Assembly: GCA_007693385.1 (NCBI GenBank)
Contig: REDR01000079.1
Coordinates: 1 to 64,000, forward strand
Reading direction: 5' to 3'
Length of the DNA: 64,000 bases
Source of the DNA: Anaerolineaceae bacterium
GTDB taxonomy: Bacteria; Chloroflexota; Anaerolineae; Aggregatilineales; Phototrophicaceae
Shown: piece after piece, positions 1 to 8,345 of the stretch
Layout of the letters: every line of letters begins with the position of its first letter
Position numbering within the stretch: the stretch's first letter is position 1
Program-made: the position numbers and the translations under genes
Notes under the pieces: model-generated
What the model was told of the DNA's origin: nothing
The model's database searches: none
What the model saw: the letters and a program-made list of their open reading frames with translations, nothing else

Positions 1-63
1 GCCGCCGCCAACAAATCCTAAATCATGAACCTGTCGCTTCTTTGATTCCCTGTGCCCGATTAT

Positions 64-92
64 TTGCGCCGTTGGCCGCCTTCCTCTAAAAT
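64..92 (+). promoter_or_regulatory. Candidate promoter of purU
   Basis: TTGCGC at 64-69 and TAAAAT at 87-92 are separated by 17 bases, a sigma-70-type arrangement. Transcription would start near 99 and leave a leader of about 43 bases before purU. Bases 1-63 show nothing recognisable. Confidence 0.4.
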
Positions 93-141
93 AGAGCGAT
101 CTATTCGCGCACGATTGCAATAAATAGCCAGAGGTCAAACG

Positions 142-996
142 ATGTCAAAATCCGCCGTCCTGCTGGTGTCCTGCCCGGATCGTCCCGGACTGGTCGCCAG
201 TATCACCGACTTCATCTTCCGTCGCAAAGGCAATATTCTGCATCTCGATCAACACGTCGATAGCGAACAGGACGTTTTCTTCATGCGCGTCGCGTGGGAT
301 TTAGCCCACTTCGAGACGCCACCGGAGCGCATCGCCGCCGCTTTCGCCCCCATCGCCGAGCAATACAACATGGATTGGCGTCTGCATTTCTCCGACGAGC
401 GCTTACGCATGGCGATCTTCGTCTCCAAGCAAGATCATTGTCTGTACGACATCCTATCGCGCTGGCAATCCGGCGAACTACCCGTCGAAATCCCGCTTAT
501 CATCAGCAATCATCCCGATTTAGCGCCCGTCGCCGATAAATTCGGCTTGCCCTTTGAAGTCTATCAGATCAACGCGGAGAACAAAGCGGAGCGCGAACGC
601 CAGCAAATCGAACGCCTGCACACGCACAAAATCGACTTCGTGGTGCTGGCGCGTTATATGCAAATCCTCACCGGCGACTTCATCAGCCATTTTCCAGATC
701 GCATCATCAACATACACCATTCATTCCTGCCCGCATTTCCCGGCGCCCGCCCATATCATCAGGCCTATCAGCGCGGCGTGAAGATCATCGGCGCGACCAG
801 CCATTACGTGACGCAGGACTTAGACGCCGGGCCGATCATCGAGCAGAACGTCGCCCGCGTCGATCACCGTGATTCCGTCAAAGACATGATCCGCAAAGGC
901 AAAGACCTCGAAAAGACCGTCCTCGCCAGCGCCATCTGGTATCACATCAATCATCGCGTGCTGGCCTACAACAACAAGACGGTCGTCTTTCAATGA
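142..996 (+). CDS. purU: Formyltetrahydrofolate deformylase
   Basis: Hydrolyses 10-formyltetrahydrofolate to formate and tetrahydrofolate, balancing the cytosolic one-carbon pool and supplying formate for purine synthesis. The first ~85 residues form an ACT domain (VSCPDRPGLVASI near residue 9), the usual N-terminal regulatory module of this family. The rest is a formyltransferase fold with the hallmark NIHHSFLPAF at 190-199, giving the catalytic Asn190 and His192, and Asp228 in LDAGPII. At 284 residues the length is typical. The ATG at 142 begins exactly at the ACT domain, so the start is secure. It stands alone, convergent with the downstream EamA gene. The ACT domain separates it from methionyl-tRNA formyltransferase and PurN, which lack it. 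Confidence 0.95.
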   Translation: MSKSAVLLVSCPDRPGLVASITDFIFRRKGNILHLDQHVDSEQDVFFMRVAWDLAHFETPPERIAAAFAPIAEQYNMDWRLHFSDERLRMAIFVSKQDHCLYDILSRWQSGELPVEIPLIISNHPDLAPVADKFGLPFEVYQINAENKAERERQQIERLHTHKIDFVVLARYMQILTGDFISHFPDRIINIHHSFLPAFPGARPYHQAYQRGVKIIGATSHYVTQDLDAGPIIEQNVARVDHRDSVKDMIRKGKDLEKTVLASAIWYHINHRVLAYNNKTVVFQ

Positions 997-1008
997 TCCG
1001 GTGTTGTG

Positions 1009-1040
1009 TGGACGGGCAGGATGCAGGACGCACCCGTCCA
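1009..1040. terminator. Hairpin between convergent genes
   Basis: TGGACGGG (1009-1016) pairs with CCCGTCCA (1033-1040), an 8-bp stem with a 16-base loop, in the 47-base gap between the ends of purU and the EamA gene. There is no long T-run on either side, so intrinsic termination is only plausible. Confidence 0.4.
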
Positions 1041-1043
1041 TAT

Positions 1044-1979
1044 TTACGCTGTATCCGTCACCAACGCCCGCCGCCACCATTTCATCCGCTTCAAGTTGAT
1101 GATGCCGATGCCACTGAGGATCATCGCCGCGCCGACCAGCATATACGGCTCGACGATCTCGTTGAGCACCATCGCGCCCAGCGCCAGCCCGACCACCGGC
1201 ACGACATACGTCACCATCGAAGCGCGGAACGCGCCCAATTCGCGGATGATGTAGTAAAAGAAGATGTACGCTATAAACGTGTTGAAGAAGCCGAGCGTCA
1301 AAACGGCGATCAGCGTATCCGACGACACCGCGCTGACCGGTACCGCCGCCCGCCCGCCGACTAGCGGCTCGATCAACATGAACGCGAACGCACACGCCGA
1401 TGCCGGAATGAACGTGCCCGCGCTGACCACCAACGGCGCGACATCCTGCCGGATCAGGCGGCGGCTATACACGATGAACGTCGCGTAAAACGCCGACGCC
1501 GCGATGATGGCTAGCTGGCCGAGCAAGATAGGGCGGTTGATCGTCGTGCCTTCCAGACTGCCGCTAGACAGTACCAGCACGCCGCCGAAGCCCACCACCA
1601 GCCCGATCACCTTGCGCCGCGTGATGCGCTCGTCATTGAAGGCGAAATGCGCGATAATCAGCGTGAAAAACGAAGCCGTCGCCTGCAAAATGGCCGCCAT
1701 CCCGCTTGTGATGGTCTGTTCGCCCAGCGCGATGAATGTGTACGGGATCGTCGCGTTGCCAATCCCGATGATGATAAGAGCGCGTACCGTCGGCCAATGC
1801 GACGGCAACCGCCGTCCACTCAGATACAGCGTAGCGGTCAGGAAAATAGCCGCGATGCTGGTACGGAAAAAGACGACCTGCGTCGCCGAAAATTCGCCCA
1901 CCCCCACGCGGATCAACAAAAATGACGATCCCCAGATGAAAGCGACGATCCAGAACGATACCCAAGCTGGTTTATTCAT
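1044..1979 (-). CDS. EamA/DMT-family drug/metabolite transporter
   Basis: An inner-membrane protein of about 311 residues with ten hydrophobic segments arranged as two EamA repeats. Members export amino acids, nucleosides or other small metabolites; the substrate cannot be read from sequence. The first repeat has the typical WGSSFLLIRVGV segment near the N-terminus, and the second ends in LVGAAMILSGIGIINL. I place the start at the ATG at 1979 (MNKPAW), because GAGG lies 7 bases upstream. The reading frame is open a further nine codons upstream without such a site. The gene is convergent with purU and lies downstream of, but apart from, the ABC-transporter operon, whose terminator at 2047-2080 intervenes. 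Confidence 0.85.
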   Translation of the reverse strand: MNKPAWVSFWIVAFIWGSSFLLIRVGVGEFSATQVVFFRTSIAAIFLTATLYLSGRRLPSHWPTVRALIIIGIGNATIPYTFIALGEQTITSGMAAILQATASFFTLIIAHFAFNDERITRRKVIGLVVGFGGVLVLSSGSLEGTTINRPILLGQLAIIAASAFYATFIVYSRRLIRQDVAPLVVSAGTFIPASACAFAFMLIEPLVGGRAAVPVSAVSSDTLIAVLTLGFFNTFIAYIFFYYIIRELGAFRASMVTYVVPVVGLALGAMVLNEIVEPYMLVGAAMILSGIGIINLKRMKWWRRALVTDTA

Positions 1980-2046
1980 AGCGATGCCTCGCACGGGGTA
2001 GCCCACGCCCGCGCCTTTTCTCCATTGTCCCTAAACCGATGCGATC

Positions 2047-2080
2047 AAAAAACCCCGCTAAGGCTAATCCTTGCGGGGGT
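2047..2080 (-). terminator. Rho-independent terminator of the Liv operon
   Basis: On the minus strand CCCCGC-AAGG pairs with CCTT-AGCGGGG around a 5-base loop (one bulged base) and is followed directly by six T residues. It lies about 40 bases past the stop codon of the ligase gene at 2121 and closes the seven-gene operon. Confidence 0.85.
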
Positions 2081-2120
2081 GATTGTCAATTTGAATTGGT
2101 CTGTCGTGGCCTTGTCCGGC

Positions 2121-3329
2121 TCACTCCCATTGACGCTCGTCTTTGACCGCGCGTTCGCCGCCAATCGTACCGGCGGGCACGATGACCACCTCATCAATGC
2201 GTAGCCGGATAGCGTTCTGTGCCAGCGCCTTGATCTGATCGCCCAGCCCGTCACCGCTTTCGCCTTCGCGTAATTCAAGCCGGACGGTCACATAGTCGTT
2301 ATTGCCCGGACGGGTGATGATCGCCTGTATATTTTCGATCTGCGGGAACGCCATCTTCGCCGCCATCAACTGATTCGGGTGCAAAAACATGCCGCGCACT
2401 TTGATCGCATCGCCGGAGCGCCCGTACAGCCCCAGCAATTGCTGACCGCCCGCGCACGCCGCGTCCGGTTCGCCCGCCAACGCGCCCAGATCGCCCGTGC
2501 CGAAGCGCACAAGCGGATAAGCCTTGTTAAACGTCGTCGCCACGATTTCGCCGATTTCACCGTCTGGCACGTTCGCGCCGGTGTCTGGATCGACGATTTC
2601 AATATAGATCGAATCCAGCAAGCAGAAGCCCTGCACGCCCTGTCGCGTATAGCCGACGAAGCCGAGATCGGCGGTGCCATACGCCGACGTGGTTTTCATG
2701 CCGTATTCGCCCTCAAAGCGGGCTTGCTGATTCGGGGTGTATGGCTCGGCGGAGAACAGCGCCTTTTTAATCGGCACCGCCTCTTTCGGGATGCCCATTT
2801 CTTCGCACCTATCCAGCACCGTCATCAAATAACTCGGCTGGCCGACGAAGCCCGACACGCCCAGCGCCTGCATCATCATGATTTGCAAATCGGTATTGCC
2901 CGGCCCGGTGGGGAGTACCGTCGCGCCACACGCCCGCAACCCCTCATCCAGCAACAAACCGGCGGGTGTCAGATGATACATGAACGTATTCAACACGCGA
3001 TCACCCTTGCCGAAGCCGACATACTTGAACGCCGCTAGCGTCCCTTCGTTGGCTTCCGGGTTCGGCGCTTGCGGATCGTAAATCGGGCCCGGCGAAATAT
3101 AAATGCGCGGGAGCGTGTCCGGGTCTATCGCCAGAAAGCCGCCGAATGGCGGGTTCGCCTGATGAATGGCGACCAGTTCATCTTTGCGCGTGATCGGTAT
3201 CTTGTGCAAATCCGCCGCCCCGCGCACCTCATCGGGCGATACGCCCGCGCCGTCCATAATGTTCTTGATGGCGGGCGCTTTAGCGTAAGCATGGGCGATC
3301 AAATCACGAATGCGGGCATCATAAGTCAA
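2121..3329 (-). CDS. PaaK-like phenylacetate-CoA ligase family protein
   Basis: An ANL-superfamily adenylate-forming protein of 402 residues, slightly shorter than PaaK (about 430). The C-terminal half keeps family features: an AYGTADLG motif, RFGTGDLG, and the hinge-region segment GRSGDAIKVRGMFLHP followed by the small C-terminal domain. The place of the ATP-binding loop, normally TSGTTGKP, is taken by SPGPIYDP (residues 79-86), so ATP chemistry cannot be assumed. The start is a TTG at 3329. A perfect AGGAGG sits 9 bases upstream, and residues encoded further upstream come from an intergenic repeat. It is the last gene of the Liv operon, before the terminator, which suggests CoA activation of the imported acid. 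Function is inferred from family and context. Confidence 0.75.
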   Translation of the reverse strand: MTYDARIRDLIAHAYAKAPAIKNIMDGAGVSPDEVRGAADLHKIPITRKDELVAIHQANPPFGGFLAIDPDTLPRIYISPGPIYDPQAPNPEANEGTLAAFKYVGFGKGDRVLNTFMYHLTPAGLLLDEGLRACGATVLPTGPGNTDLQIMMMQALGVSGFVGQPSYLMTVLDRCEEMGIPKEAVPIKKALFSAEPYTPNQQARFEGEYGMKTTSAYGTADLGFVGYTRQGVQGFCLLDSIYIEIVDPDTGANVPDGEIGEIVATTFNKAYPLVRFGTGDLGALAGEPDAACAGGQQLLGLYGRSGDAIKVRGMFLHPNQLMAAKMAFPQIENIQAIITRPGNNDYVTVRLELREGESGDGLGDQIKALAQNAIRLRIDEVVIVPAGTIGGERAVKDERQWE

Positions 3330-3362
3330 GGCGTGTTTCCTCCTAAATATAGATTTCTCTTC

Positions 3363-3436
3363 GTCACCTTTTTGCAAAAAGGGTCTTTGCTTCGCAGAGT
3401 GCGCCAAAAACTTTTGAAAGAATGCAAAAGTCTTTT
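3363..3436. repeat. Dispersed intergenic repeat, copy 1
   Basis: The gap between livF and the ligase gene holds GTCACCTTTTTGCAAAAA (3363-3380), then CCAAAAACTTTT (3404-3415) and GAAAGAATGCAAAAGTCTTTT (3416-3436). The same blocks recur in the opposite orientation at 41389-41460, so this is a non-coding dispersed repeat rather than gene sequence. It also contains short self-complementary TTTTTGCAAAAA. Confidence 0.65.
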
Positions 3437-3488
3437 TTGGTTCTTTTTTCTACAGAAAAAAGAACAGAATAACCCCAATGTATCCCGA

Positions 3489-4283
3489 TCACCCCAGCCA
3501 GCGCTTGCGCCGCTTATAGTGCTTCACATCGCGGTAACTCTTGCGCTCGCCGGATGTATTCAGGCCGAGATAAAACTCTTTGATGTCCTCGTTCTCGCGC
3601 AACTGCGCGGCGGGACCATCCAACACGATACGCCCGTTTTCCATCACATAGCCATGATCGGCCAATTCCAGCGCGGCGCGGGCGTTTTGCTCCACCAATA
3701 GCACCGAAATGCCGGTATCGTCTTTGATCTCGCGGATGATGCGGAAAATCTCTTTCACCAGCATCGGCGCTAAACCGAGCGATGGCTCGTCCAACATCAA
3801 CAATTGCGGATGTCCCATCAACGCCCGCCCGATGACCAGCATTTGCCCCTCGCCGCCGGATAGATAGCCACTCACGCGGTTACGCAATGCCTTCAGGCGC
3901 GGGAAGAACGTATACACCATATCGACATCCTGCCGGAAATTGCGCCCGCCGCGATACGCCATCGCGCCCGTCTGCAAGTTCTCCTCGACGGTCAAGTGAC
4001 GGAATAGCGGACGCCCTTCGATCACCTGTATGATGCCTTCGCCCACGATGTCCTCTGCCGAAAACCCGTCGATGCGTTTGTCGCCCCATGTGATGTTACC
4101 GCGAGAAATCTCGCCCATTTCTTCTTTCAGCAGGCCGCTAATCGCCTTCAGCGTGGTTGATTTACCCGCGCCGTTCGGCCCCAGAAGCGTCACACACTGG
4201 CCTTTTTCCACCTGAAACGACACGCCGCGCAACACCAGAATGACGCTGTTGTAAATCACCTCAATATTGTTCACAGTAAGCAT
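3489..4283 (-). CDS. livF: Branched-chain-type ABC importer ATPase LivF
   Basis: One of the two nucleotide-binding subunits of a Liv-type (HAAT) ABC importer; it hydrolyses ATP on the cytoplasmic face together with LivG. Walker A is GPNGAGKST (35-43), the signature LSGGEGQM (141-148), and Walker B LLMLDEPSLGL (161-171). The signature has GE where GQ is usual. At 264 residues it has a C-terminal tail of about 28 basic residues (ending YRDVKHYKRRKRWLG) beyond ordinary LivF (about 235). It follows the binding-protein gene by 76 bases, which contain a strong hairpin, and precedes the PaaK-like ligase. Substrate class is uncertain, because Liv paralogues also import aromatic acids, amides and urea. 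Confidence 0.92.
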   Translation of the reverse strand: MLTVNNIEVIYNSVILVLRGVSFQVEKGQCVTLLGPNGAGKSTTLKAISGLLKEEMGEISRGNITWGDKRIDGFSAEDIVGEGIIQVIEGRPLFRHLTVEENLQTGAMAYRGGRNFRQDVDMVYTFFPRLKALRNRVSGYLSGGEGQMLVIGRALMGHPQLLMLDEPSLGLAPMLVKEIFRIIREIKDDTGISVLLVEQNARAALELADHGYVMENGRIVLDGPAAQLRENEDIKEFYLGLNTSGERKSYRDVKHYKRRKRWLG

Positions 4284-4306
4284 TATTTTTCGTCCATTTC
4301 ATCGAA

Positions 4307-4340
4307 CAGCCCCCCACCACAACATCGCGGCGGGGGGCTG
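4307..4340 (-). other. Intercistronic hairpin after the binding-protein gene
   Basis: CAGCCCCCC (4307-4315) and GGGGGGCTG (4332-4340) form a perfect 9-bp stem with a 16-base loop between the binding-protein stop and the livF start. No T-run follows, so it is more likely an mRNA-stabilising or attenuating element that raises binding-protein levels over downstream genes than a full terminator. This is an inference from operons of similar design. Confidence 0.55.
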
Positions 4341-4359
4341 TGTGATAACGGGATGTTGT

Positions 4360-5736
4360 TTATTCGTCGTCGAACAGGCGCAGGCGCGTATCCGGCGCGG
4401 GCGCGAATTCGGTCAACTCAACCAGCGTTGGCGGGCCGGTGATTTCGGCGCTCTCGAATACCATCTGCACGATGCGGTTATTCGGCAGGGCGCGGATTTC
4501 GCCGCCCGGATAGCTGAAGTTATACAGCCCAAGCGGATCAAAGTCCATCGACAGGATCGTATCTTTGATGATCGCACCGTTGATCGCGTTCAAGATCGCG
4601 GTGCCGTCTTCCAGACCTTGCTCGGCGGCCACGTTATTCGCGGCGATGGTGTACATCTCCAGATACGTGTCGGCCAGCGTCCAGCCCAGAATGTAAGAGA
4701 TATTGATCGTCTCAATCCCGCGACCATTCTCGGCGGCCTGTTCCAGCAGTAGCGCGATGCCGGGCAGATCGTCGCTGTACCACGCGAACGGCATCGAGCC
4801 GATCATGCCATCAACCACCGGCAGGCCATCGCTGGCACGCAGGGAGTCGGCGGAGAGCAACATCGCGGAGGTATCCAGACCCCAGTTCACCGAGCCGAGA
4901 ACCAGTTCTTCGCTGAAGCCGATCAACTCAATCGCTTCGGCCACACGCACCGGCCCACTCGCCAGCGCGTTCACATAGATGATGCTCGCGCCGTCGTTGA
5001 TGTGAGTCTCAACCAGCGTTGAAACAGATGTCGAGTCCGCGATGGGCAGGAAGGTCTGCGCCTGCGGCAATACTTCCACACCGGCTTCTTCACAATGGGC
5101 GATGGCTTCCGGCGTGAACGCCGCCAGACCAAACGCCGCCACCGGACCACCCCAGCCCATGTAGCCGATCACCGGATCGGGGTACAGGTCAGGATTCGCG
5201 CCGATGTAGTCGCAGAACGTGGCGAACTGGTCAGCGTATAGCGGATTTGTGGCGAACACCCAGCCCGGCTCGTTGCCATTTTCACCGTACAGGCCGGGCA
5301 GAGAACCGGCGCTGATGATGATCGGCACTTCGTCGTCGGCCACCGTCGGGCGCAACAGTTCAGAGTCGGCGGAGGAATACAGCACGATCACGTCCGGGTC
5401 TTGCGCGTGAACCTGCTCATAGCCTTCGGCGGTACGGTTCGGGTCGCCGCCGGTATCAAACGCCGACTGGCTCAGCGTCGCGCCGCACACGCCGCCGCGT
5501 GCGTTGAAGTAGTTGAGCGCGTCATTCAGCCCGGCCACAAGCGGCAGGGTGATAGCGGCATAAGCGCCGCTCAGGTCGCCAATGTGATAGATCGTCACAT
5601 CGCCGCCGGTCAAATCGACTTCACATTCCGTATAGTCCACGAAGTCCGGCAAAGAAAGATCATCGTCCTGCGCCATCGCGGGGAACGCCATGACGACCAT
5701 AACCATAATCATGATGATGAACGTTAATTTACGCAT
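4360..5736 (-). CDS. ABC importer substrate-binding protein (type 1 periplasmic fold)
   Basis: The extracytoplasmic ligand receptor of the Liv-type importer. Residues 1-22 are a signal peptide (hydrophobic MRKLTFIIMIMVMVVMAF, then AMA-QDD). The mature part is a Peripla_BP_6 fold beginning VTIYHIGDLSGAYAAITLPL, the place where Liv-type receptors bind the ligand carboxylate. At 458 residues it is longer than LivJ (about 370). No lipobox cysteine is evident, so how it is held at a monoderm-type surface is unclear. The start is the ATG at 5736, with GAGGG 10 bases upstream, chosen because the signal peptide begins there; the frame is open for 65 more codons upstream but those residues are not conserved-looking. 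The ligand cannot be named. Confidence 0.88.
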   Translation of the reverse strand: MRKLTFIIMIMVMVVMAFPAMAQDDDLSLPDFVDYTECEVDLTGGDVTIYHIGDLSGAYAAITLPLVAGLNDALNYFNARGGVCGATLSQSAFDTGGDPNRTAEGYEQVHAQDPDVIVLYSSADSELLRPTVADDEVPIIISAGSLPGLYGENGNEPGWVFATNPLYADQFATFCDYIGANPDLYPDPVIGYMGWGGPVAAFGLAAFTPEAIAHCEEAGVEVLPQAQTFLPIADSTSVSTLVETHINDGASIIYVNALASGPVRVAEAIELIGFSEELVLGSVNWGLDTSAMLLSADSLRASDGLPVVDGMIGSMPFAWYSDDLPGIALLLEQAAENGRGIETINISYILGWTLADTYLEMYTIAANNVAAEQGLEDGTAILNAINGAIIKDTILSMDFDPLGLYNFSYPGGEIRALPNNRIVQMVFESAEITGPPTLVELTEFAPAPDTRLRLFDDE

Positions 5737-5866
5737 AGTTAAAATTCCCTCTCTCAAATACATATAACTTGACAAACGAAGGTAAAATTTTCCGTCCGTG
5801 CTTACGCCTATTTTACTCCTCCAGCTAACCATCAATGCAAATTGAAAACCAAACGCCGCGCATCGT

Positions 5867-6952
5867 CTAGTACGAATACGGGCGGATTTTCCAAGAAATC
5901 TTGAGTATCTCCCACCGATAAGCCAACCCACGCGGCTCTAAGATCAAGAACGCGCCCAGAATCAAACCGAATAAGATCGGCTGTAACGCGCCCTGAATGT
6001 TCTCCGGCGAGACGAACGTCAGCGTATTCTGCAAGAATTCGCTGATCGTCGGCAGGATAAACGGCACAATGCGCTGGTTCACGATGAAGATGAACGCCGC
6101 GCCGAATAGCGGCCCTAGCGGATACCCCGCGCCGCCGATGACCAGCATCGCCAACAACTCAATGGAGATGAATAACGGGTACTGGCTGGTAATCAATGTG
6201 CGCTCGTAGAACGCCAGCAAAACGCCCGCGATACCGGCGAACATCGAACACAGGAAGAACGCCGCCAGCTTATAGCGAAAGACGTTGATCCCCAGCAATT
6301 CGGCGGCTAAGTCGTTGTCGCGCACGCTGATGAAAGCGCGTCCGGTGCGTGACCGGATCAAGTTCCGCGCCACCAGAAACAGGATGACCGCCATCGGGAT
6401 AATCACATAATATAAGCCCATCCGGTTCAGCGATGTGCCGAAGAACTGCGGCGGGAAGCGCTCCAACGGTAGCGGGTTAACCCCGCGTGTGAGCGACTCT
6501 AGCGGGTTCTCTATCGTCCAGATGATGATATACTGCGCCGCCAGCGTCGCCATCGCCAGATAAAAGCCCTTCACACGGAGCGAGGGCAGACCGAACAGCA
6601 AGCCGATGAAGCCGGTGAACAGCGCCGCCGATGGCAACGCCAGCCAGAACGAGAACCCCAGCTCGCGCACGAAGATCGCGCCGCTATACGCGCCCACCGC
6701 CATAAATGCCGCCTGTCCTAGCGAAATCTGGCCGGTATAGCCCATCAGGATATTCAAGCCCTGTACCGCGATGGCGAAGATGGCGATACGGGCGATGAAC
6801 CCCGTCCAATCCGACGGGAGGAAGATCGGCAGGATCAACAATACGCCGAACAACGCATAAGACGAAAACTTATCCCACAACGTCCGGTTGATCGAAATAT
6901 CCTGCGCGTAGTTGGTATCGAATACCCCGGAGGGGCGAATATTTGCCGCCAT
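5867..6952 (-). CDS. livM: Branched-chain-type ABC importer permease LivM
   Basis: One of two integral-membrane subunits of the importer. The family hallmark GYTGQISLGQAAFMAVGAY lies near residue 70 and the coupling-helix region GINVFRYKLAAFFLCSMFAGIAG around residue 220. About nine to ten membrane segments are visible. Its 361 residues are normal for LivM. The ATG at 6952 has AAGGA about 10 bases upstream. It lies between livH (86-base gap) and the binding-protein gene (130-base gap) and is read from the same transcript. Confidence 0.92.
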   Translation of the reverse strand: MAANIRPSGVFDTNYAQDISINRTLWDKFSSYALFGVLLILPIFLPSDWTGFIARIAIFAIAVQGLNILMGYTGQISLGQAAFMAVGAYSGAIFVRELGFSFWLALPSAALFTGFIGLLFGLPSLRVKGFYLAMATLAAQYIIIWTIENPLESLTRGVNPLPLERFPPQFFGTSLNRMGLYYVIIPMAVILFLVARNLIRSRTGRAFISVRDNDLAAELLGINVFRYKLAAFFLCSMFAGIAGVLLAFYERTLITSQYPLFISIELLAMLVIGGAGYPLGPLFGAAFIFIVNQRIVPFILPTISEFLQNTLTFVSPENIQGALQPILFGLILGAFLILEPRGLAYRWEILKISWKIRPYSY

Positions 6953-7038
6953 ATCGTAAAAATCCTTAAATTAATCCGGTATTTTCTGCTCTAATATGTC
7001 GATTGTATCGCGCCAGCCGCCGAAACCCTCCGGCGGCG

Positions 7039-8301
7039 TCATATTCGTTCGATGCGCTTCTGTCCGAACAAGCCATCAGGTCGCACCACCAGCACCACCA
7101 TCAGGATGACATACGGTACAAGCTGTGTTCCGGCGTCATTGGCGAATAGATAGTCGCCGAACGATTGCGCCAGCCCGATGACGATACCGCCCACCAGCGC
7201 CCCGCCGATGGATTCCAGCCCGCCCAATAAGACCGCCGGAAATGCTAGAAAGACTAACTGTGCCATGCCGGTGCCGACGTTCGTCGCCGCGCCGTACAGC
7301 ACGCCCGCCGCCAGCGCCAGCAACGCCGCGATCATCCACGCTATCGCCAGCACCACCCGCACCCGCATCCCGACGGACTGCGCCAGCACTTGATTCTCCG
7401 ATGTCGCCCGCATCGCCAGCCCGACATTGGTATACTGGAAGAACGCGATGAAAATGACGAATAGCAACAGCGCCACGCCAAACGCGATCAATACGCGGCT
7501 GTCCACGTTCAGCGTTGTGATGCGCGACTCTAGCAAAAATCCGGCATCCACACGGATGACCGCCGGTAATTTCCACGCTTCGCTTTCCGCCACGCCCGGC
7601 GTCTGGAACAGGCCGCGAAAGATGCCCAGAGAGCGATCAATACTGCCCCACAGCATCAAACCCAGCCCGCGAAACAGCGCGTCCAGCGCCAGCGTCATCA
7701 AGATCATCGTGAAAATCGGTTGCCCGACCAATGGCCGGATCGACAAACGCTCGATCAGCAAGCCCATCAACACCGCGACGGTCAAACCGCCGATCAGCGC
7801 CCGCACCAACCGCAGATCATCGCCGAGCTGTGTCATGCCCAGCACCAGCAGAACCACGACCACCGCGCCGATACCGCTTCGTATCGGGTTCAGTAATTCG
7901 CGTAGGCTGTTCATCGCAAGGAACGCCGCCACCGTCACCACCGCCAGCAATGTCACCGCGACGATGCTGATGCTATCCGTCGGCGTGACGAAGAAGCTAC
8001 GGAAGGCCAGCGCCGCCACCAGCATCATACCGCCATGCGCGAAGTTGAAGATGCCCGTCGCCTTGATGATGATGACGATGCCGACGGCTACCAGCGAATA
8101 AATGCCGCCGATCAATAGGCCGTTGATGCTGGCCTGCAAGACGCCGCGCGGGTTGTCGCCGATGCGATCCCCCAGCCACAGCAGGAACACGACGGCCAGC
8201 ACATAGCCGACGATCTTCAGCACTGTCCCCCATGCGATTGTCGGCATTCGAAAGGGGATATATTCTTGTTGTGGTGTTTCTGTTTCCAAATGAGTCGCCA
8301 T
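7039..8301 (-). CDS. livH: Branched-chain-type ABC importer permease LivH, enlarged
   Basis: The second membrane subunit of the importer. Family features are GLLIGGIYSLVAVGIVIIIKATGIFNFAHG (from about residue 61; the FNFAHG part is diagnostic), the AMRATSENQVLAQSVGM coupling region, and AFPAVLLGGLESIGGALVGG near the C-terminus. At 420 residues it is about 120 longer than typical LivH. The additions are a cytoplasmic N-terminal ~25 residues plus an extra membrane segment, and an inserted hydrophobic stretch around residues 105-165 before the conserved RPL...IFTMILMT part. The insertion could form a pair of additional helices. It is the third gene of the operon, 44 bases after the acyl-CoA synthetase. 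Confidence 0.9.
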   Translation of the reverse strand: MATHLETETPQQEYIPFRMPTIAWGTVLKIVGYVLAVVFLLWLGDRIGDNPRGVLQASINGLLIGGIYSLVAVGIVIIIKATGIFNFAHGGMMLVAALAFRSFFVTPTDSISIVAVTLLAVVTVAAFLAMNSLRELLNPIRSGIGAVVVVLLVLGMTQLGDDLRLVRALIGGLTVAVLMGLLIERLSIRPLVGQPIFTMILMTLALDALFRGLGLMLWGSIDRSLGIFRGLFQTPGVAESEAWKLPAVIRVDAGFLLESRITTLNVDSRVLIAFGVALLLFVIFIAFFQYTNVGLAMRATSENQVLAQSVGMRVRVVLAIAWMIAALLALAAGVLYGAATNVGTGMAQLVFLAFPAVLLGGLESIGGALVGGIVIGLAQSFGDYLFANDAGTQLVPYVILMVVLVVRPDGLFGQKRIERI

Positions 8302-8345
8302 ATTTTAATCTTCTTTTTCTGTAAGCTAAACGTTAAAAAAGATTT

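Noticed and set aside
820-1395. Long open frames opposite purU and the EamA gene
   Set aside because: Arg/Gly-rich, low-complexity translations from a GC-rich antisense strand overlapping two clear genes, with no ribosome-binding site.
3330-3407. N-terminal extension of the PaaK-like protein upstream of 3329
   Set aside because: The extension lies within the dispersed repeat and has no ribosome-binding site, whereas AGGAGG precedes the TTG at 3329.
5737-5931. 65-residue extension of the binding protein
   Set aside because: The signal peptide and ribosome-binding site place the start at 5736; the upstream part is basic and non-hydrophobic, unlike a signal sequence.
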